NCBI GenBank assembly: GCA_963839955.1
Contig: CAWIXB010000001.1
Coordinates: 868,001 to 932,000, forward strand
From: CAWIXB01 sp963839955
Lineage (GTDB): Bacteria > Actinomycetota > Actinomycetes > JACCUZ01
Reading direction: 5' to 3'
DNA: 64,000 nucleotides
The translations under genes were made by a program, and so were the position numbers. The notes below the pieces were generated by a model. That model was given only the letters and a program-made list of their open reading frames with translations, did not search any database and was not told the DNA's origin. Every line of letters begins with the position of its first letter. Within the stretch, counting starts at the first letter, position 1. Shown here piece by piece: positions 8,966 through 16,502 of the stretch.

Positions 8966-10250
8966 GAGCACCGGCCAGGACCTGTCGGAGCGCTCGCCCC
9001 TGCGCATCGGCGGGCGGTCGCACGCCCAGCAGCGCCGCGATGGTCGGCGCCACGTCGACGAGGCCGGCAGCTCGCAGCGGCGCACCGCGGCGTACTCCGC
9101 TGCCGGCAAGCACCAGGGGCACCAGGGACTCCGCGGTGCTCCCATGGCTCCCGCGGATGCGGCCGTCGTCCAGTGCCGAGAAGTGCCAGGGCGCCTCCGC
9201 TTCGGCCACCAGGTCGCCGAGCTTGTCGCTGGCGCGAAGCGCGCGGAGTGCGTCCCGATCGAAGACGTTGCTCACGTGGTCGACACCCTCGAGGGCAGCC
9301 TGCAGCCTCTTCCGGGCCGCCGGAGTCGCCGCCGAACCGCGGAGCAGGAAGGTCGCGATCCGAACGCCCTGCACGATGACGACCTCGGTGTCCGCGGCTG
9401 CGCTCCTCCCCGCTGTGACTACCTCGGCCCGAAAGCCGCTGTCGGCGACGGCCACGAGCACGTCGTTCAGGATCGAGCGCTCCCACGCGGACATGCCGTG
9501 GTCACCGGTCAGGACGAAGGCGGTCCGTTCGTAGATGCCGACGTCCCTGGTGGCCTGCACCAGCTCGGCGAGAGACCGGTCCATGCTCTCCAGCAGGGGA
9601 CTGACCTCGGGACTTTCCGGTCCCTGTTCGTGCACGAGACCGTCCAGGTCGGCGCCGTAGACGGCCATGAAGGCGGGGATCTCCGGCACGGTGACCTGGG
9701 TGCCACCCGAGTTCACCGGCCTGCGGTGCAGGATGTCGACAGCGACGCTCACGGTGGTCGCGAACGACCCGCCGGGCTGCACGTAGAGGTGGCGCGGATC
9801 GCCGTACGCCGTGCCGTGGTCTTGCACCATGTACCACTGCACGGAGGCGACACCGCGCCCCTGACGGCCGAGCGCCTCCGCGATCGTCTCGGCCTCGAGG
9901 ACCCGGTTCTGGCTCACCGCCCGCCCGGTCAGCGCGTCGTAGTAGTAGCCGGCATTGCCATGGACCTCTGGGTAGGCGCCGGTCGCCATCGACCCACGGC
10001 ACGAGTTGGAGTACGTCGAGTAGGTGTTCAGCGCCTGACCATGGCTGCCACGCTTCATCAACGCGTCCACGGCGGGGTGTCTCGCGCGGCCAAGGAAGTC
10101 GGGATCGAAACCGTCCCAGTCCACCAGGATCACGTGGTCGGCCGGTGGCGTCGGCAGCCGGTGGACGGCAGCTGCCCGAGTCGGGGCTGCGCCGATGCCG
10201 GCGAGAGCCGCGGCGGAGCCGGACAGGAAGGCGCGGCGGCTGACGGTCAT
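8940..10250 (-). CDS. Alkaline phosphatase superfamily (nucleotide pyrophosphatase/phosphodiesterase-like) Tat-exported protein
   Basis: 436 residues from MTVSRRAFL. The start is chosen because it opens directly on a twin-arginine signal (SRRAFLSGSAAALAG). Superfamily metal and nucleophile elements are visible: VDWDGFDPDF (first Asp), TYSTYSNS...GAYPEVHG (candidate Thr nucleophile and the conserved GxYPxxHG), TGDHGM (Asp, His) and RGSHGS (late His). It should be a metal-dependent phosphodiesterase or phosphomonoesterase outside the cell. It is the first gene of the sugar operon, so it may trim phosphate or a phosphodiester from the polymer or oligosaccharide that the transporter takes up. That role is inference. 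Confidence 0.82.
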   Translation of the reverse strand: MTVSRRAFLSGSAAALAGIGAAPTRAAAVHRLPTPPADHVILVDWDGFDPDFLGRARHPAVDALMKRGSHGQALNTYSTYSNSCRGSMATGAYPEVHGNAGYYYDALTGRAVSQNRVLEAETIAEALGRQGRGVASVQWYMVQDHGTAYGDPRHLYVQPGGSFATTVSVAVDILHRRPVNSGGTQVTVPEIPAFMAVYGADLDGLVHEQGPESPEVSPLLESMDRSLAELVQATRDVGIYERTAFVLTGDHGMSAWERSILNDVLVAVADSGFRAEVVTAGRSAAADTEVVIVQGVRIATFLLRGSAATPAARKRLQAALEGVDHVSNVFDRDALRALRASDKLGDLVAEAEAPWHFSALDDGRIRGSHGSTAESLVPLVLAGSGVRRGAPLRAAGLVDVAPTIAALLGVRPPADAQGRALRQVLAGAHGPRAHAG

Positions 10251-10270
10251 GGTGAGCCGGGGCTGGTGAG

Positions 10271-10331
10271 ACAAATCCGACAGTTTGTTCGCATGGGGCG
10301 TAAGAATGATACGCCAGAAGAGGACTGTCAA
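10271..10331 (-). promoter_or_regulatory. Candidate promoter and operator of the sugar operon
   Basis: On the minus strand a perfect -35 hexamer TTGACA lies at 10331-10326. An AT-rich TATCATTCT follows at 10311-10303, giving a short 14-16 base spacer. Downstream of it, at 10271-10288, is the inverted repeat ACAAA-N8-TTTGT. It sits between the expected transcription start and the ATG at 10250, where a ROK repressor would block elongation. Motifs are seen; assignment to the ROK protein is inference. Confidence 0.4.
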
Positions 10332-10362
10332 CCCCCTCGGGGAGAAGGCCGTGGTGAGCGGC

Positions 10363-10926
10363 CTACCAGGGCAGCCCCCGCAGATCCACCACTCCGACGG
10401 GCCAGGCGTCGAGGTCACGGGTGCCCGCCATCACCATCGTCGGTTCGTGGTTGAGCTCGGGGGTGCGCTGGTCGCCGAGGTTCAGCTGACGCACCGCGTT
10501 CGGCACCCGGGTCCAGCCGGAGCGGAGGTAGAAGTCGGCCACGTCCTCGCCGCACTGGAGCAGGGCGTAGTCCGCGCGCAGCACCGTGGCGAGCGCAGCC
10601 CGCAGAGCACCGACGAGAGCCCGCCCGAGGCCTGCACCCTGGTGGGCCGGGTCGACGGCGACGTCGCCCACGCCGGCGAGAAGGACGTCGAGGCCGGCGA
10701 CTCCGACGACCCGCCTCTCGACCGCAAGGTGCGCCACCGGGAGGTCGTCCTCGGTCGCGAGCCAGAGCCGCGCTTCCTTGCGCGCCCGCTCCCAGGAACG
10801 GTCTGCGAAGGCGCCGGGGGTGCGGGCGAAAGCGCGCCGGAGCAGGTCAGCGAGCTGCTGATGCTCGCGTTCGTCGAGCTCCGTCTCCCAACGGAAGTGT
10901 GAGGTGAACCGCGGAAACCGCGGCAC
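10363..10926 (-). CDS. GNAT family N-acetyltransferase
   Basis: 187 residues from a GTG. The acetyl-CoA-binding segment VDPAHQGAGLGRALVGALR (motif A, with QGAGLGR) is near residue 105. A later CGEDVADFYLRSGW segment matches the usual FYxxxGF region. The acceptor substrate is unknown. The frame extends upstream of this GTG, but that region encodes DUF1918 in another frame. With the GTG at 10926 the two genes are four bases apart, so they are probably co-transcribed. Confidence 0.8.
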   Translation of the reverse strand: MPRFPRFTSHFRWETELDEREHQQLADLLRRAFARTPGAFADRSWERARKEARLWLATEDDLPVAHLAVERRVVGVAGLDVLLAGVGDVAVDPAHQGAGLGRALVGALRAALATVLRADYALLQCGEDVADFYLRSGWTRVPNAVRQLNLGDQRTPELNHEPTMVMAGTRDLDAWPVGVVDLRGLPW

Positions 10927-10930
10927 GCGA

Positions 10931-11137
10931 TCAGCGGCCGTCAGACTCGCGGGCCCGCGGGTGCTCCACCGATGCGTCGGCCCCGGGGAAGACGAGCGCC
11001 TCATGTCCGTCCTCGTGCCGGACGAGATACGGCGGTGCGCCGTCCCGTCCCCGGATCTCGATGATCTCGGACGTCTGGTCGGGCATGCCGACAGCCCGGC
11101 CGTGCACGTGCAACCGATCACCTACAGCCGCGTGCAT
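10931..11137 (-). CDS. DUF1918 domain protein
   Basis: 68 residues starting MHAAVGDRLHVHG. It matches the short actinobacterial DUF1918 family, an SH3-like beta protein of unknown function with the typical GDRL...G.V.G..D..GEI.E..G.DG.PPY.VR..DGH..L.FPG pattern. It stops four bases before the GTG of the acetyltransferase, suggesting an operon of two. No function can be given from sequence. Confidence 0.82.
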   Translation of the reverse strand: MHAAVGDRLHVHGRAVGMPDQTSEIIEIRGRDGAPPYLVRHEDGHEALVFPGADASVEHPRARESDGR

Positions 11138-11251
11138 GGCAGCTCCTCTCCCTCGGTCCTGCCCACCAGCCTCCACCTTCCGGCCCGTCGACGGAAGAGG
11201 TGGGCGGGGGCTTGGCGAGTGGTCTCGACCGGCGCTGGCAAGGTGGGCCGC

Positions 11252-11740
11252 ATGCAGATCCGCGATGCCACCGCCTCCGACTGGCCGGCCATCTGGCCGT
11301 TCCTGCACGAGATCGTCAGCGCCGGTGAGACCTACACCTACGACCCGGGGCTGACCGAGGAGCAGGCCCGCGCCCTCTGGATGCTCGAGCCGCCGGGGCG
11401 CACCGTGGTCGCGCTCAGCGACACCGGCACGGTGATCGGCTCGGCCAAGATGAACCCCAACCAGGCGGGCAACGGCGCGCACGTCGCCAGCGCGAGCTAC
11501 CTGGTCGACCCGGCGTCCGCGGGGCAGGGGGTCGGGCGGGCCCTCGGTGAGCACTCGCTGGCCTGGGCCCGCGACGCCGGCTTCCGCGCCATGCAGTTCA
11601 ACGCCGTGGTCGAGACCAACCATCGCGCGGTCGGTCTGTGGCGGTCCCTCGGCTTCGAGGTGCTCGCCACCGTCCCCGAAGGCTTCCACCACCCGACCCA
11701 CGGCTACGTGGGGCTGCACATCATGTACCGCCGGCTCTGA
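11252..11740 (+). CDS. GNAT family N-acetyltransferase
   Basis: 162 residues from MQIRDATASDW. The in-frame open region upstream is a shadow of the minus-strand genes. Motif A is at about residues 88-100 (VDPASAGQGVGRALGEH), followed by NAVVETNHRAVGLWRSLGFEV, the usual C-terminal acetyltransferase signature. It resembles YncA/phosphinothricin-type acetyltransferases in its opening (IRDATASDWPAIWPFLHEIV). It diverges from the DUF1918 gene. The substrate is unknown. Confidence 0.85.
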   Translation: MQIRDATASDWPAIWPFLHEIVSAGETYTYDPGLTEEQARALWMLEPPGRTVVALSDTGTVIGSAKMNPNQAGNGAHVASASYLVDPASAGQGVGRALGEHSLAWARDAGFRAMQFNAVVETNHRAVGLWRSLGFEVLATVPEGFHHPTHGYVGLHIMYRRL

Positions 11741-11746
11741 GACCGC

Positions 11747-12154
11747 TCACCTGCGGAACCGCAGAACGACCAGCGCCGCGACGTAGGCAACGCCGCCGAT
11801 CGCGCCGAGCATGGCGTACGGCGAGCCGTCGTGCCCCTGGGCGATCTCGACCACGAAGGCCACGATGACCGCGATGATCACCGCCATCCCCGCGATCGTC
11901 GTTGCCTCGCTGTCGATGCGGTTGATGCGCTCGTCACGCCGGTCCATGAGGCCGGCCACCGTCTCGCTGTAGTGGCTGAGCAGGAGGAAGGCCACGGCCA
12001 ACCCGGCCATCAGCAGGAAGCCGAAGACGCCGAAGGACCGGTCGCCGCCGACCAGACCTGCGATGAGGTAGGCAACCCCGATCACGACCGACAGGACGGG
12101 GATCACCCAGCGCTGCCTCGTGCGGCGGCGGGTACTGGGACTACTCGTCGACAT
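11747..12154 (-). CDS. Small membrane protein paired with an XRE regulator
   Basis: 135 residues from MSTSSPST. The four membrane segments expected are at about residues 18-35, 40-58, 82-102 and 112-130. A polar cytoplasmic loop (MDRRDERINRIDSEAT) lies between helices 2 and 3, a pattern seen in DUF2178-like proteins. It overlaps the end of the small HTH gene by 14 bases, so the two are translated as a pair. In such pairs the regulator usually controls its membrane partner. Function is unknown. Confidence 0.7.
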   Translation of the reverse strand: MSTSSPSTRRRTRQRWVIPVLSVVIGVAYLIAGLVGGDRSFGVFGFLLMAGLAVAFLLLSHYSETVAGLMDRRDERINRIDSEATTIAGMAVIIAVIVAFVVEIAQGHDGSPYAMLGAIGGVAYVAALVVLRFRR

Positions 12155-12335
12155 GGAAGATCTCCTCGATAGACGTGTCAAAGAACCGCGCCAGCGCGAG
12201 CGCGAGTGGCAGCGACGGGAGGTAGCGCCCGGTCTCGATCGAGTTGATCGTCTGCCGGGAGACGCCCATCGCCGCGGCGAGATCGGCCTGCGAGAGCCGA
12301 CGCTGCCCGCGCCGCTCCTTCACGGTGTTACGCAT
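12141..12335 (-). CDS. Small XRE/Cro-CI helix-turn-helix regulator
   Basis: 64 residues, all helix-turn-helix: ERRGQRRLSQADLAAAMG, then VSRQTINSIETGRYLPS as the recognition helix region, and a C-terminal ARFFDTSIEEIF helix. This is the minimal single-domain form common in pairs with a small membrane protein. No clear ribosome binding site precedes the ATG, so it may be leaderless. The upstream sequence contains repeated CTTGTCA elements that could be its own operator. Confidence 0.88.
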   Translation of the reverse strand: MRNTVKERRGQRRLSQADLAAAMGVSRQTINSIETGRYLPSLPLALALARFFDTSIEEIFHVDE

Positions 12336-12347
12336 ATGTAAAGCTTG

Positions 12348-12382
12348 CTTGTCATGACCGCAGATGTCAAGTCTACTTGTCA
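12348..12382. promoter_or_regulatory. Candidate XRE operator/promoter repeats
   Basis: CTTGTCA occurs at 12348-12354 and again at 12376-12382. Between them CAAGT-CT-ACTTG forms a perfect dyad at 12368-12379. Read on the minus strand the same bases contain two TTGACA hexamers ahead of the XRE gene. The region also separates the XRE gene from the divergent DUF6328 gene, so it may control both. Sites are seen; binding is inferred. Confidence 0.45.
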
Positions 12383-12431
12383 ATGGTGCGTCGGCTAGGT
12401 GGGGAGGGCAGTCGCCGGGCATCATCGGCGC

Positions 12432-12926
12432 ATGCCGAGCGAGGACGCGGACCGTGACGAGAAGGAGGAGAGCAACAAGGAGCGGGTCGACCGCGAGCTC
12501 CTCGAGCTGCTCAACGAGCTGCGGGTGGCGATCCCGGGTGTCCAGGTCCTGTTCGCGTTCCTGCTGACCGTGCCGTTCTCGCAACGGTTCGCCGACGCGA
12601 CGGACTTCCAGCGCGACACCTATCTGGTGACGCTCGTGGCGTCATCCGTCGCAACCGGTCTGCTCATCGCACCCGCCGCGCAGCACCGGGTGCTGTTCCG
12701 TCAGCGCAACAAGGAGCGGCTGCTCCGACGCTCCAACAGGTACGCGTCCGCCGGTGTGCTCACCCTGGCCGTCGCCATCACCGCGGCGGTCGTGCTCGTC
12801 GTCGACTTCGTGTTCGGCCGGAGCCAGTCCTACCTCGTCGGCGGTGCCATCCTTCTCTTGCTCCTCTGGTGGTGGATGACCCTGCCCCTCATGCAGCGGA
12901 TGCGGACTCCGCAGGACACCGACTGA
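12432..12926 (+). CDS. DUF6328 family membrane protein
   Basis: 164 residues from MPSEDADRDEKEESNKERVD. A charged N-terminus is followed by the family motif RELLELLNELRVAIPGVQVLFAFLL (to about residue 45), then three further hydrophobic stretches at about 65-85, 108-128 and 133-150. It closely fits the actinobacterial DUF6328 family of four-helix membrane proteins with unknown role. It diverges from the XRE gene across the CTTGTCA repeats. Confidence 0.82.
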   Translation: MPSEDADRDEKEESNKERVDRELLELLNELRVAIPGVQVLFAFLLTVPFSQRFADATDFQRDTYLVTLVASSVATGLLIAPAAQHRVLFRQRNKERLLRRSNRYASAGVLTLAVAITAAVVLVVDFVFGRSQSYLVGGAILLLLLWWWMTLPLMQRMRTPQDTD

Positions 12927-12938
12927 CGAGGGCTCTCC

Positions 12939-13631
12939 ATGGCCGTGACCGATGCTCGCGGTGTACGGCGGCCAACGCCGATCGGCAACCGGCTGGCGCT
13001 GGCAGGTGCGGTGCTCTACCTGCTGGAGTGGGTCGCCATCATCGCCGCATCGCCGCCCGGACCGTTGGGGCCGGGAACCGACGCGACGGAGATCGTGGAC
13101 GCCTACTCCGAGCACGCGGGGGCTGCGGCCGTGTCGGCGGCGTGGTTCGCGGTGTGCCTGGTCGGCCGCGTCCTCTACCTGGTCGGCGTCAAGGCCTCCA
13201 TGCGAGAGCATCAGCGCGATCTGCCCCTGCTCGACCTGGCCGTGGCCGCCATGGCGATCAGCGTGGCGCTCGAGGTCGCGGCGTACGGCGTCGTGGCAGG
13301 TGCGGCGCAGCTCGCTGATGACGGAGCCGACGGCGGCCTCGTCGTCGCCCTGGACGGGATCGGCTACTGGCTCAACCTGATGATCTTCGGACCCATCGGG
13401 GTGTCGATCCTGGCGGCGGGCTTCGCGATGCTCCGGTCGCGTCTGTTCCCGGTCTGGTTGTGCTGGGTCGCGCTGGTGGCTGGTGTTGCCGCGGTCCTCG
13501 GCTCGTTGCTGAGCGCGGTCACAGCCGGAGATGATGGTGCGGGGCTCGGGGACGGCGTGACCTCCGTGGCGGCTCTCGGGATGTGGGTCTGGATGATCGT
13601 CACGGGTGTGCGGCTCTGGCGCAGCAACTGA
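12939..13631 (+). CDS. Multi-pass membrane protein, DUF4386-like
   Basis: 230 residues with about six predicted membrane helices (about 18-40, 65-85, 100-122, 140-165, 170-195 and 205-225). The internal segment GYWLNLMIFGPIGVSILAAGFAMLRSRLFPVWLCW resembles DUF4386 and related proteins of unknown function. It begins 12 bases after the DUF6328 stop on the same strand, so the two are probably co-transcribed. I cannot assign an activity. Confidence 0.68.
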   Translation: MAVTDARGVRRPTPIGNRLALAGAVLYLLEWVAIIAASPPGPLGPGTDATEIVDAYSEHAGAAAVSAAWFAVCLVGRVLYLVGVKASMREHQRDLPLLDLAVAAMAISVALEVAAYGVVAGAAQLADDGADGGLVVALDGIGYWLNLMIFGPIGVSILAAGFAMLRSRLFPVWLCWVALVAGVAAVLGSLLSAVTAGDDGAGLGDGVTSVAALGMWVWMIVTGVRLWRSN

Positions 13632-13642
13632 CCCAACCCCCC

Positions 13643-13688
13643 GCGGTGATCATGCAGTTGTGCAGCTGCACAACTGCATGATCACCGC
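13643..13688. repeat. Perfect 46-bp palindrome
   Basis: Two 23-base arms meet without a spacer at 13665/13666 (centre GTGCAGCTGCAC). The outer ends read GCGGTGATCATGC and its complement. Every position pairs out to base 13643. It lies 12 bases past the membrane-protein stop and 82 bases before the GDPD start. There is no T-run, so it is not a classical terminator, although RNA from it would form a very stable hairpin. A dispersed palindromic repeat is an alternative. Confidence 0.9.
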
Positions 13689-13769
13689 AGGAGGGGACTT
13701 CGTACGCAGTTCGGCCCCTCCACGTGCGCACTTCACCGCCAGGACATCCGCAGTAGCGACAGTTCTCCC

Positions 13770-14552
13770 GTGACACCGGTCCTCAGCGTCGCCCACCGCG
13801 GCGCGAGCGCGTATGCACCGGAGAACACGCTGGCCGCCGTACGCGAGGGCGTCCGACGGGGTAGCGACCTCGTCGAGGTCGACGTCCAGCGCAGCCGCGA
13901 CGGCGCTCTCGTCGTCATGCACGACACGACGTTGAGGCGGACCACCGATGTCGAGCGCGTCTTCCCGGGCCGCGCGCCCTGGCGGGTCGGCGAGTTCACG
14001 CTGGCCGAGATCCAGCGCCTCGACGCGGGTTCCTGGTTCGCGCCGGCCTACGCAGGAGAACGCGTCCCCACCCTGCGAGACGTCCTCGACGGGCTCCGCG
14101 GCACGGGAACCGGTCTGCTCCTCGAGGTCAAGCTGCCCAGCCTGTACCCCGGCATCGCCGCAGACCTCGTGACCGAGCTTCGAGCCGCTCGCGGGTGGGT
14201 CGGACGGCGCCCCGACCCGCGCCACCTGATGGTGCAGAGCTTCAACTGGCGGTGCATGCGCGAGGTCGCCGACCGACTGCCCCGGGTGCCCATCGGTCTG
14301 CTGGGCCGCCCGCCTGCGGCGTCGCTGCCCGAGCTGGCCGGCTTCGCCGCCCAGGTCGGCCTCGGACATCGCAGCATCGACGAGCAGTACGTCGCTCGCG
14401 TGCAGGATGCGGGCATGACCGTCGGTGTGTTCACGGTGGATGCCCCCTACGACATGAGCCGCGCGATCGACCTCGCGGTGGACAGCATCATCACCAACCG
14501 TCCCGACGTGCTGCGCGGGTTGCTGAGCGCGCGCGAGATGATGGCCGCCTAG
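13770..14552 (+). CDS. Glycerophosphodiester phosphodiesterase
   Basis: 260 residues from a GTG. The GDPD signature is clear: AHRGASAYAPENT near residue 8 (catalytic His and metal ligand), VEVDVQRSRDG (metal ligands Glu/Asp), MHDTTLRRTT (second catalytic His), EVKLP (metal ligand Glu) and the C-terminal VFTVDAPYDM...IITNRPD. It hydrolyses glycerophosphodiesters to glycerol 3-phosphate and an alcohol. No signal peptide, so it is cytoplasmic. It overlaps the convergent kelch gene by four bases at their 3' ends. Confidence 0.93.
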   Translation: MTPVLSVAHRGASAYAPENTLAAVREGVRRGSDLVEVDVQRSRDGALVVMHDTTLRRTTDVERVFPGRAPWRVGEFTLAEIQRLDAGSWFAPAYAGERVPTLRDVLDGLRGTGTGLLLEVKLPSLYPGIAADLVTELRAARGWVGRRPDPRHLMVQSFNWRCMREVADRLPRVPIGLLGRPPAASLPELAGFAAQVGLGHRSIDEQYVARVQDAGMTVGVFTVDAPYDMSRAIDLAVDSIITNRPDVLRGLLSAREMMAA

Positions 14553-15688
14553 GTGGGCGGTGGCAGTCGTACGACGCGCGCATCCGCGCCGGGCACGATG
14601 GCAATGTCGTAGCCACCCGCGACCAGGACGCGATCACGGCTCAGCGGCGACGCCGTCACGAAGCTCCGCCGTGGCACCGGATCACCGCCGACGACGGTGA
14701 TCCGGCCGTTGGCGGGGTCGAAGACGTCGATGCGTTGCCCGCCGGCGATGACCACCCTCCCGTCGGTGAGCTCGGCCACCGCGCCGGCCAGCTTGTACTG
14801 CCCCTCCGAGAGCCTCGGTCCCGGCGTACTGCGCCCGACCCGCACGTCGAGGATCTCGGTGGTGTCGAGCAGCTCTCGGCCTTCGGTCGTCGTCGAACCG
14901 CCGACCACGAGGACGCGCCCGTCCGGCAGGCCCACGGCTGCGTGCTTCACCCGCGCCGTGAGCAGCGGTGGTCCGGGCTGCCAGCCGCTCCCGACGGACA
15001 GGTCGGTCGACACCTGCGCGGTGTCCCCGTCCGAGGTGCCGCCGACGAGCAGCAGCCCGTAGGGCGTCGACACGGCTGCGTGGCCAGTGCGGCCGAGGCG
15101 CAGATCACCACCCACGGTGAACCGCCCCGTCGACGGGTCGAAGTACTCGGTGGTGGCAAGGGGAGTCCTGGCATTCGTCGTCCCGCCCGCGATGAGCACG
15201 CGCCCGTCCGGCAGCAGGCTGGCCGTGTGGTCGGCTCGACCGGTGCTCATCGACGCGACGGCGCGGAACGACGACGAGCGGGGATCGAAGACCTCGGCGG
15301 AGCGCAGCGCCGCGCGCCCCTCACCCGGGTACCCACCGGCGACGAGCACCCGGCCGTCCGCGAGCAACGTGGCGGTGTGTCCGGCGCGCGGACTGGTCAT
15401 AGCTGCACCACGGGTGAACGCGCCTCGCGAGGGGTCGTAGACCTCGCTGGTGCGGCCCTGGTCGAAGCCGCCGCAGCCCGCGAGCGTGCAACCGCCGGTG
15501 ATCAGCACCCGGCCGTCGCCGAGCACGGTTGCCTGATGCACCGCGCGGGGGGTGGAAAGCGCGATGGTGCCCGACGCTGCGGTGCGGCTGTCGGAGGGCG
15601 TCGGTGCCGAGTCCGGAGAATCATCGGCACTGCAACCGGCCATGGCCACGAGGCCCGCTGCCATGAGGATCCCCATCCGGGTGCGCAC
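14549..15688 (-). CDS. Kelch-repeat (beta-propeller) lipoprotein
   Basis: 379 residues from a GTG giving MRTRMGILMAAGLVAMAGC with lipobox VAMAGC and lipidated Cys19. A longer start at 15742 is possible but would overlap the divergent alkB start. Six or more kelch-like blades repeat the pattern DGRVLITGG, DGRVLVAGG, DGRVLIAGG, DGRVLVVGG, DGRVVIAGG and RDRVLVAGG, each preceded by a His-x-Ala motif such as HQATVL or HTATLL. It should be a membrane-anchored extracellular propeller that binds a protein or glycan. Enzymatic activity, as in galactose oxidase-like propellers, is not evident. Confidence 0.83.
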   Translation of the reverse strand: MRTRMGILMAAGLVAMAGCSADDSPDSAPTPSDSRTAASGTIALSTPRAVHQATVLGDGRVLITGGCTLAGCGGFDQGRTSEVYDPSRGAFTRGAAMTSPRAGHTATLLADGRVLVAGGYPGEGRAALRSAEVFDPRSSSFRAVASMSTGRADHTASLLPDGRVLIAGGTTNARTPLATTEYFDPSTGRFTVGGDLRLGRTGHAAVSTPYGLLLVGGTSDGDTAQVSTDLSVGSGWQPGPPLLTARVKHAAVGLPDGRVLVVGGSTTTEGRELLDTTEILDVRVGRSTPGPRLSEGQYKLAGAVAELTDGRVVIAGGQRIDVFDPANGRITVVGGDPVPRRSFVTASPLSRDRVLVAGGYDIAIVPGADARVVRLPPPT

Positions 15689-15740
15689 CCGCCCACCGTT
15701 GCACGCGCGGTCGTGTCGGCGCCGACGTACTGTGTCAGTC

Positions 15741-16382
15741 ATGGCGCTCGCGTGGCAGGAATCGCTGTTCGGCGACGGCCTCGATTCGTCGCGGGACCGC
15801 GCCGATCTTGGCTTCCACGGCGTCCGCCTCGTCGATCTCGACGCGCGGTGCTGGCTCGAGCTCGCAGAGAGCTGGTTGCCGCGGGACGGTGACCTGTTCG
15901 ACGAACTTGCGGAGTCCGCTCCCTGGCAGCACCGTGAGCGTCACATGTACGACCGCAAGGTTCTCGAGCCCCGACTGGTTGCTGCGTGGACCGGCGACGA
16001 CCTGGCAGTGCTGCCGCCGCGGCTCGAGGAGATCCGGCGAGCAGTGAGCTCCCGGTACGCCGTGGAGTTCGACTCGGTGCTTGTCAACCTTTACCGCGAC
16101 GGGCGCGACGGCGTCGCCTGGCACGGCGACACGGTTCGCAAGCGGCTGCCCGAGGCCATCGTCGTGACGGTCGGACTCGGCGAGCGACGCCGGTTCCTCC
16201 TCCGCCCTGGCGACTCGGGCCCAGCCACGATGACGATCGAGACCGGCCAGGGCGACCTTGTCGTCATGGGCGGCCGGACCCAGCACGAGTGGCAGCACAC
16301 AGTCCCCAAGGTGGCACGCGCGGGGGCGCGGATGAGCGTGACCATGCGCCACTCGGCGCGGCTGCCGGCCGGCCATCGCTGA
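15741..16382 (+). CDS. alkB: AlkB-like 2-oxoglutarate/Fe(II) dioxygenase
   Basis: 213 residues. The double-stranded beta-helix ligands are visible: HGD near residue 131 (Fe ligands His and Asp), VVTVGLGERRRFLLRP, the later Fe ligand His in QHEWQHTVPK, and the 2-oxoglutarate-binding RMSVTMR near the end. It resembles the short ALKBH2/3-like branch that repairs 1-methyladenine and 3-methylcytosine by oxidative demethylation. It starts about 52 bases from the divergent kelch gene, and its promoter must lie in that gap. Confidence 0.9.
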   Translation: MALAWQESLFGDGLDSSRDRADLGFHGVRLVDLDARCWLELAESWLPRDGDLFDELAESAPWQHRERHMYDRKVLEPRLVAAWTGDDLAVLPPRLEEIRRAVSSRYAVEFDSVLVNLYRDGRDGVAWHGDTVRKRLPEAIVVTVGLGERRRFLLRPGDSGPATMTIETGQGDLVVMGGRTQHEWQHTVPKVARAGARMSVTMRHSARLPAGHR

Positions 16383-16502
16383 GCGCCCTCTGCTCGGTCG
16401 GTGCGCCGGCCCCCTCCGTTAGAGTTTCCGCGGATTCGGACGCCGGAAGAGGGACGACGTGGTGCTCGCGCTGATGCAGGGAAGTCGCTCGGCGGCCTTG
16501 CC

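Noticed and set aside
15689..15742. Kelch lipoprotein starting at 15742
   Set aside because: It would overlap the alkB start and put 17 extra mostly charged residues before the lipoprotein signal; GTG 15688 gives a normal signal peptide and a 52-base divergent promoter gap.
14195..15892. A 565-residue plus-strand frame across GDPD, kelch and AlkB genes
   Set aside because: It is a high-GC shadow frame, rich in Arg, Pro and Gly, and overlaps three recognised genes.
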